DNA from: Nitrospinota bacterium
GTDB taxonomy: Bacteria > UBA8248
Assembly (NCBI GenBank): GCA_026706735.1
Contig: JAPOYD010000003.1
Coordinates: forward strand, 1 to 37,782
DNA length: 37,782 nucleotides
Direction: 5' to 3'
Below are positions 33,659 through 37,782 of the stretch, one piece after another. A program made the translations under genes and the position numbers. The first letter of the stretch is position 1. The number at the start of each line of letters is the position of its first letter. The notes beneath the pieces were generated by a model. That model ran no database searches, was not told the origin of the DNA, and saw only the letters and a program-made list of their open reading frames with translations.

Positions 33659-34033
33659 ATGATCTTTCAGAAGTGGGACGACATTCCCAAAATGCGCATC
33701 ATCCACGAGAACATACCGCCCGAGAGCGTCATCGAACTCCAGATGATCGTCGGCGAGAACCAGACGCTGGCGCTCTGGACGTTCTCCGAAGGCTCCGAGG
33801 TCGCTTCTCACAAACACCCCCACGAGCAGATGTCCTTCATCCAGCGGGGGCGCTTTCTGTTCCGCGTCGAGGGCGAGGAGGAGCGCGAAGTCGGCGCGGG
33901 CGAGGTGGTGGTGTGCAAATCGAACGTCGAGCACTGGCTGAAAGCCTTGGAGGACGGTTCCCAGGACCTTCAGATCTTCAGCCCCCGGCGGGACGACCTG
34001 CTGGAGTTTAGAGGGGCGTACATTCCTGTGTGA
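33659..34033 (+). CDS. Cupin-domain protein
   Basis: 124-residue single-domain cupin. AAAGGAGGGAGCC before the ATG at 33659 is a strong ribosome site. Motif 1 is EGSEVASHKHPHEQMSFIQRG (split: residues 44-64), with likely metal ligands H51/H53/H55 and E56. Motif 2 has GAGEVVVCKSNVEHW with H92. Small cupins of this kind bind a divalent metal and act as isomerases, dioxygenases or sugar/acid-binding proteins; no specific activity can be assigned. It stands between the small acidic protein (same strand) and a convergent transporter gene. Confidence 0.82.
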   Translation: MIFQKWDDIPKMRIIHENIPPESVIELQMIVGENQTLALWTFSEGSEVASHKHPHEQMSFIQRGRFLFRVEGEEEREVGAGEVVVCKSNVEHWLKALEDGSQDLQIFSPRRDDLLEFRGAYIPV

Positions 34034-34142
34034 GGGGCATCTATCACAAATCAGTGAACTTGAGGAAGCGAAAGTAATCCTGTTTACTGTCTTCCCGGAG
34101 AGTCACGATACGGTTTGCCTGCAGATTGCAAAGCGATGCCCG

Positions 34143-35039
34143 TCAGGTCGAGACGGCACGCACGATTTGCCTGGGCAGCCGCCCGTCAATGAACAACAGC
34201 CCCAGCCCGATTGTTGCGGCGCCGATGAGTTGCTGGATGAATATCGGCTCGCTCAGGAACAGGTTCCCGAGAAGCAGCGCCGTCACGGGCAACAGCAGCG
34301 TCACCAGCATGACGTTGCTTCCGCCGGCGCGCGCGAGTATCTCGAAGAACACGAGATAGGCGATAGCCGTTCCGAACACGGCGAGACCGACGAGCGCCAG
34401 CCAGGTGCCGGCGCTGGGAGACGGGAGCGCCCAGGGCCGATCGACGACCGAGACGATCACGATCATTATCATGGTCGAGGAGAGAAGCTGGCAGGCCGCT
34501 GCCTTGAGCGGTGGCACATTCCTCAGATGTCGTCGTCCCCAAAGAGCAGCGAATCCATAGCTCAATGCCCCGGCGAGGCATAGTCCAATCCCCAGGAGAT
34601 GGGCGTCGGCCGCTGCGCCATCGGACCCGCTGATGATCGCCACTCCCGCAACGCCCAGCAGCACACCGGACATGCTGTTCAACGTAATGCGTTCCTCACC
34701 GAACGAAGCCATCACGATAGCAGTGAACAGCGGCGTCGTGCCATTGATGATCGATGCGAGACCGGAGCTGATCATGGTCTGCCCCGAGGTCAACAAGATA
34801 AACGGCACCACGTTGATGAGCAGGCTCATCACGAGAAACGGCGTCCAGACGCGGAAACCGCGCGGCAGGGAATGCCCCATCATCCGGAATGGAACGAGGA
34901 GAACAAGCGCCGCGATGCCTACACGCGCCAGAACGATGGTCAATGGCGGCAGTTCGGTTACCGCGACGCCTATGAAGAAGAATGCGCTGCCCCAAAGAAC
35001 CGACAGCAGCACAAGCAGACTCCATTCAACACTGTTCAT
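34143..35039 (-). CDS. EamA/DMT-family transporter (second copy)
   Basis: 298-residue inner-membrane transporter with ten predicted helices in two EamA repeats. The first begins EWSLLVLLSVLWGSAFFFIG. PFILLTSGQTMISSGLASIINGTTPLFTAIV is the usual helix 3-4 hinge (segments within residues 79-109), and the second repeat starts near LLGIGLCLAGALSYGFAALW. The WGSAFF and INGTTPLF motifs fit amino-acid or metabolite exporters of the RhaT/YdcZ/PecM kind; the substrate is unknown. The ATG at 35039 follows AAGG; the open frame continues to 35075 without a better site. It is not closely similar to the 4371-5267 transporter. Confidence 0.83.
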   Translation of the reverse strand: MNSVEWSLLVLLSVLWGSAFFFIGVAVTELPPLTIVLARVGIAALVLLVPFRMMGHSLPRGFRVWTPFLVMSLLINVVPFILLTSGQTMISSGLASIINGTTPLFTAIVMASFGEERITLNSMSGVLLGVAGVAIISGSDGAAADAHLLGIGLCLAGALSYGFAALWGRRHLRNVPPLKAAACQLLSSTMIMIVIVSVVDRPWALPSPSAGTWLALVGLAVFGTAIAYLVFFEILARAGGSNVMLVTLLLPVTALLLGNLFLSEPIFIQQLIGAATIGLGLLFIDGRLPRQIVRAVST

Positions 35040-35075
35040 CGCCTTGGGTTCTTGCGCCAATAGTCTCGCTCCCAT

Positions 35076-35429
35076 CTCACTTGCGTCCGCCGGAGAGAAA
35101 CACGAACGGACATTGTGTGCTCGTCGAGTCGTTTGGTTTGCAGGCGGCCACGTAGCGTCCGCAAGCAGCAGGCTGTCTTCTCGGATGATGGAACGCCGGG
35201 GCTTTCGGACATTACCACATCAGGGCCACGTGAATATAATCCGCATGGGGCTGCAGCCTGGGAAATCCATTTTTGCGTGGTTTCAGCTTTATCGGCCAAA
35301 TGCGCGCATGCTCACGCGATTTCGTTCTATGGTGAAGTGAGCGGCCGAACAAAGCATCGACAAAACTTATCGTGTAGAATAGCCATCTCCACGCATCTCA
35401 CGCGATTTTTGGAAAATGGGAGACTCTCC
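35076..35429. other. Spacer between divergent transporter and ankyrin genes
   Basis: About 350 bases with no supported gene. The ankyrin frame stays open upstream to 35115, but the residues have no family pattern and no ribosome site is present. It presumably holds both promoters; I see no clear -35/-10 pair or palindrome. Confidence 0.5.
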
Positions 35430-36194
35430 ATGCTCCGTCGTTTGATATTCATCGCTCTTATCGCCTGCCTGTGGGCCTCCCCCGCGCTCGCCGCGCCCCT
35501 TCACGACGCGGCGATCAGGGGCGACGCGGCGCAGATCAAGGCCCTGCTCGCGGGCGGGGCGGACGCGGACGCGCGGGACCGCCTGGGCATGACGCCGATA
35601 TTTTATGCGGCCATCAAGGGCAGCGCCTTGAGCGTAGAAGCCCTGGCCGCCGGCGGCGCGGACTTGAACGCGAGGGACAAGATCGGCAAGGCCCCGCTCG
35701 ACTGGGCGGCGTTCCGAGGGCACGGAGCGGCGGTGGCGGCGCTGATTCGCGCGGGTGCCAAACCCGACGGGCGGGACAAGGCGGGCCTGACGGCGCTTCA
35801 CGGAGCGGCGATGAAGGGAAGCGCGGCGGGAGTCGAAGCCCTGCTCAAAGGCGGGGCGGACGTGAACGCGACGGGCGCGAACGGGTTGACGCCGCTTCAC
35901 GTGGCGGCCGGAAACGGGCGCGCCGAGGCGGTGAAGGTTCTCCTCAAAGGCGGCGCGAAGCTCGAGGCCAAAGACGCAAAGCACTGGAAGACCCCGCTGC
36001 ATTGGGCGGTATTCGGGGGAGGGGTCGCGGCCACTCAGGCTTTGCTCGATGCGGGGGCGGACGTGAACGCGAAAGACGCCCGCGCGCAGACGCCCCTGAG
36101 AGCGGCCCGGTTCCGCCTGAAAGCGCCGGGCTCGAACAAGGCGCCGTTTCAACGAATCATCGAGGTCCTGAAAGCCCGCGGCGCCAAGGAGTGA
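35430..36194 (+). CDS. Exported ankyrin-repeat protein
   Basis: 254-residue protein. GGGAG lies eight bases before the ATG at 35430. The signal peptide is MLRRLIFIALIACLWASPAL, with cleavage at ALA-AP near residue 20, so it is secreted to the periplasm or beyond. Six 33-residue ankyrin repeats follow, with unit endings such as LLAGGADADARDRLG, LIRAGAKPDGRDKAG and LLKGGADVNATGANG, plus a partial C-terminal repeat ending EVLKARGAKE. Ankyrin domains bind other proteins; in host-associated bacteria they can act as effectors, while periplasmic ones in free-living bacteria often protect or scaffold enzymes. No catalase or toxin partner is adjacent. Confidence 0.85.
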   Translation: MLRRLIFIALIACLWASPALAAPLHDAAIRGDAAQIKALLAGGADADARDRLGMTPIFYAAIKGSALSVEALAAGGADLNARDKIGKAPLDWAAFRGHGAAVAALIRAGAKPDGRDKAGLTALHGAAMKGSAAGVEALLKGGADVNATGANGLTPLHVAAGNGRAEAVKVLLKGGAKLEAKDAKHWKTPLHWAVFGGGVAATQALLDAGADVNAKDARAQTPLRAARFRLKAPGSNKAPFQRIIEVLKARGAKE

Positions 36195-36985
36195 GGGGCG
36201 GTTCCGACCGATAAGGGGTTGTTGAAAAAGCCTCCTTTTTAGGGGGTAGAGAGGACACCCCTCTCGACTTTGTTCGTCATTCCGGCGAAAGCCGGAATCC
36301 AGAAATGCCCCACGCGGGACATTTCACCTTGTCTTTTCGTTTTTGTTCTTCGCCTTTTCCTATTCGAGGGGTGAAGGCATGAAAGACCGGATCTCATTAA
36401 TCCTCATCGGCTCTGGATTCCGCATTCTCTTCCTCATCGGGCGAGAATGATTGCCGGAATGACGATCAAAACCGCAAATCCTCCCTTTTCGAGCGAGAAT
36501 GACGTCGCAATGAGGGGTGCGGATCCCTTCTTGCCTGCAATCGCTCCCGCATTGGTCGCGATTGACCTTCGATACGCCGCTACGCGGCTACTCAGGGTGA
36601 GGTCGGTATGGCGGCTGCCTGGATCGAGAGAAAACAGCCCCCTCATCCCGAGCAGGCCAGGCAACGCATACCGACTCCTCCTCATCCCGAGTAGGCCCGA
36701 AGGGCCGTATCGAGGGAGGGGGAAGGCCCTCGATTCAGGGCGGTGAGCGAACCGGAAACCCCTCCTCGCTCGGCCGATTCCTCCCTCATCGGCCGGAATG
36801 ACGGCCAGAAGCCGCGATGCTCCAGTCAGGTTTGATTCCAGGAACGGCGCGATGCGCGTTTTTCGTGGATTCGAACCCTCTTTGCGATATACTGATGCGG
36901 AATTGCTCGAATCGCTTCCGGGCGCCGCGCGCCCATCACGTATCGCTTGCAGGCTCTCCGGACGGGAGCCGGAAAGGAGTCCGAA
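36195..36985. repeat. Long intergenic repeat region
   Basis: About 790 bases of dispersed repeats without a supported gene. GGGGTTGTTGAAAAAGCC is at 36215-36232 and the CATTCCGGCGAAAGCCGG hairpin at 36276-36302. Two copies of the third family are present: CCTTCGATACGCCGC...GGGTGAGG (36567-36602) and CCTCATCCCGAGTAGG...CGAGGGAGG (36679-36719). A broken copy lies at 36640-36660, and partial 'GCCGGAATGACG' ends lie near 36453 and 36791. A facing right end (CTTTTTCAACA) is not seen, so this cassette is truncated. The promoter of the DUF4399 gene should lie at its right end. Confidence 0.7.
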
Positions 36986-37423
36986 ATGAGCAGAGGAGTG
37001 TTTTACGGGCTGTTCGCTTTCGTCATGGCGGCGTCTCTGGCGCTGGCGGGGTTTGCGCAAGGAGCCGAGAAGAAGATGATGAAAGATGGCGTCTGGTTCA
37101 TCGAGCCCAAGGACGGCGCGCAGGTGACGAGCCCCGTGAAGGTCGTGATGGGCATGAAGGGCATGACCATCAAGCCCTCGGGCAAGGTGGTGAAGGGGAC
37201 GGGGCATCACCACATTATGATCAACAGAGGTCCCATGCGCAAAGGGAAGGTGATTCCGACCGACGACATGCACCCGCACTACGGCAAGGGGCAGACGGAA
37301 GCGTCTCTCAAGCTCGCGCCGGGGGATTACAAGCTCACGATGCAGTTCGCAGACGGCCTGCACCGCTCCTTTGGCCCGAAGTGGGCGGCGACCATCTCGA
37401 TCAAGGTGGTGAGCGGCAAGTAG
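36986..37423 (+). CDS. DUF4399 domain exported protein
   Basis: 145-residue periplasmic protein. AAAGGAG precedes the ATG at 36986 by eight bases; the open frame to 36947 lies outside it. The signal peptide MSRGVFYGLFAFVMAASLAL ends near GAE (about residue 27). The mature part matches DUF4399: WFIEPKDGAQVTSPVKVVMG, then GTGHHHIMINR (a His cluster), TDDMHPHYGKGQTEASLKL and DGLHRSFGPKWAATISIKV. The fold is probably an immunoglobulin-like beta sandwich; several His and Met residues could bind copper or another metal, which is inference. The function of the family is not established. Confidence 0.85.
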   Translation: MSRGVFYGLFAFVMAASLALAGFAQGAEKKMMKDGVWFIEPKDGAQVTSPVKVVMGMKGMTIKPSGKVVKGTGHHHIMINRGPMRKGKVIPTDDMHPHYGKGQTEASLKLAPGDYKLTMQFADGLHRSFGPKWAATISIKVVSGK

Positions 37424-37460
37424 GTTCGATTGCCGGAAAGTGTGAAAAGGAGCCCGCAAG

Positions 37461-37679
37461 CTGAGACGCGAAGTCGGCGGATTCGGAACGCTCATCGGCC
37501 CCTTCGTCGGCGCGAGCTTCGTCCATTACCTCAACGATTTTCCGGGCGAGTACACCGAACGGGCGATCCTCGTCATCGGCCTGTTCTTCATCATCACGAT
37601 TCTGCCGGCGCCCAGGGGCATCGTCGGCTCGATCATCGAGGTGTGGCGGGTTTGGCCCGGAGCCGAAAGCGAGGAGTAA
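37461..37679 (+). pseudogene. C-terminal remnant of a branched-chain amino-acid ABC permease (LivM type)
   Basis: A 72-codon frame without an ATG/GTG/TTG start, open only from 37446 after a stop. GGFGTLIGPFVGASFVHYLN and ILVIGLFFIITILPAPRGIV match the last two helices and tail of LivM permeases, which are normally about 300-350 residues. AGGAG lies ahead of a CTG codon at 37461, but translation from it would give only a fragment. The rest of the permease is absent upstream, where the intact DUF4399 gene ends 37 bases before, so this is a deletion or rearrangement scar. The stop TAA is at 37677-37679. Confidence 0.75.
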
Positions 37680-37710
37680 TCCGCCCTTCCTGAGCGCAGT
37701 TGTTGAAAAG

Positions 37711-37745
37711 GCCCCTCGCCAGGTAGAGGGGCTTTGCTTTTTCTT
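37711..37745 (+). terminator. Rho-independent terminator candidate
   Basis: GCCCCTC (37711-37717), eight-base loop, GAGGGGC (37726-37732), followed by TTTGCTTTTTCTT. It directly follows a GTTGTTGAAAAGG repeat end (37699-37711) and lies 31 bases past the LivM remnant stop. Confidence 0.7.
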
Positions 37746-37782
37746 GCCCCCCTGACAAGGGGGGTAGGGGGGGTTGCCTTTA

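Noticed and set aside
35115..35429. Upstream extension of the ankyrin frame
   Set aside because: It has no ribosome site, and the signal peptide beginning at 35430 with GGGAG upstream is the natural N-terminus.
36195..36985. Possible CRISPR array from repeated motifs
   Set aside because: Repeats are inverted, irregularly spaced and of several families; there are no uniform spacers or cas genes.

Overview
The window is high-GC, gene-dense DNA from a Gram-negative bacterium. Evidence for this is three outer-membrane-type lipoproteins, Sec signal peptides, frequent GTG/TTG starts and purine-rich ribosome sites. The mix is aerobic organic-acid catabolism, a form-II CoxL-type molybdenum hydroxylase, DUF4387/AtuA-type genes, many dispersed intergenic hairpin repeats and no dedicated transcription regulator. 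It suits an uncultured marine or soil lineage of proteobacterial or Tectomicrobia type, but the taxon is a guess.

Layout. 1-1763: repeat debris and a TbpB-like surface lipoprotein (minus strand). 2309-5267: propionyl-CoA synthetase (prpE-type) and an EamA transporter (plus). 5300-8487: minus-strand set of maleate isomerase/Asp-Glu racemase-like enzyme, AtuA-like protein, DUF4387 protein and HD hydrolase. 8692-11990: acyl-CoA dehydrogenase and ADP-forming acyl-CoA synthetase. 12163-17873: complete dipeptide-type ABC importer in the order D-F-A-B-C. 17874-18396: repeat cassette. 18397-19756: NYN nuclease and DinB/maleylpyruvate-isomerase-like protein. 19856-23527: CoxS-L-M type hydroxylase. 23782-26333: two more TbpB-like lipoproteins. 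26515-29030: aldo/keto reductase and LVIVD propeller protein. 29031-29603: repeat cassette. 29604-29689: tRNA-Leu(UAA). 29805-31010: class III CoA-transferase. 31011-31865: an AT-rich islet with a DUF805 protein. 31917-34033: a solute-binding protein fused to an unusual leader, a small protein made mostly of the same leader, and a cupin. 34143-35039: a second EamA transporter. 35430-36194: exported ankyrin protein. 36195-36985: repeats. 36986-37679: DUF4399 protein and a C-terminal LivM remnant.

How it works together (inference). The 2.3-17.9 kb half reads as an uptake-and-activation module for an organic acid or acyl compound: an ABC importer, two acyl-CoA synthetases of different chemistry, an acyl-CoA dehydrogenase, an isomerase and the AtuA/DUF4387 pair. 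The right half adds a molybdenum hydroxylase and a CoA-transferase. The most unusual items are the 54-residue leader shared by 31938-32100 and 33368-33530, whose second half shows only silent substitutions, and the three lipoprotein genes with strong promoters and TTGA-N8-TCAA palindromes. Two of those genes share a 5' leader conserved at DNA level but not in the annotated reading frame.
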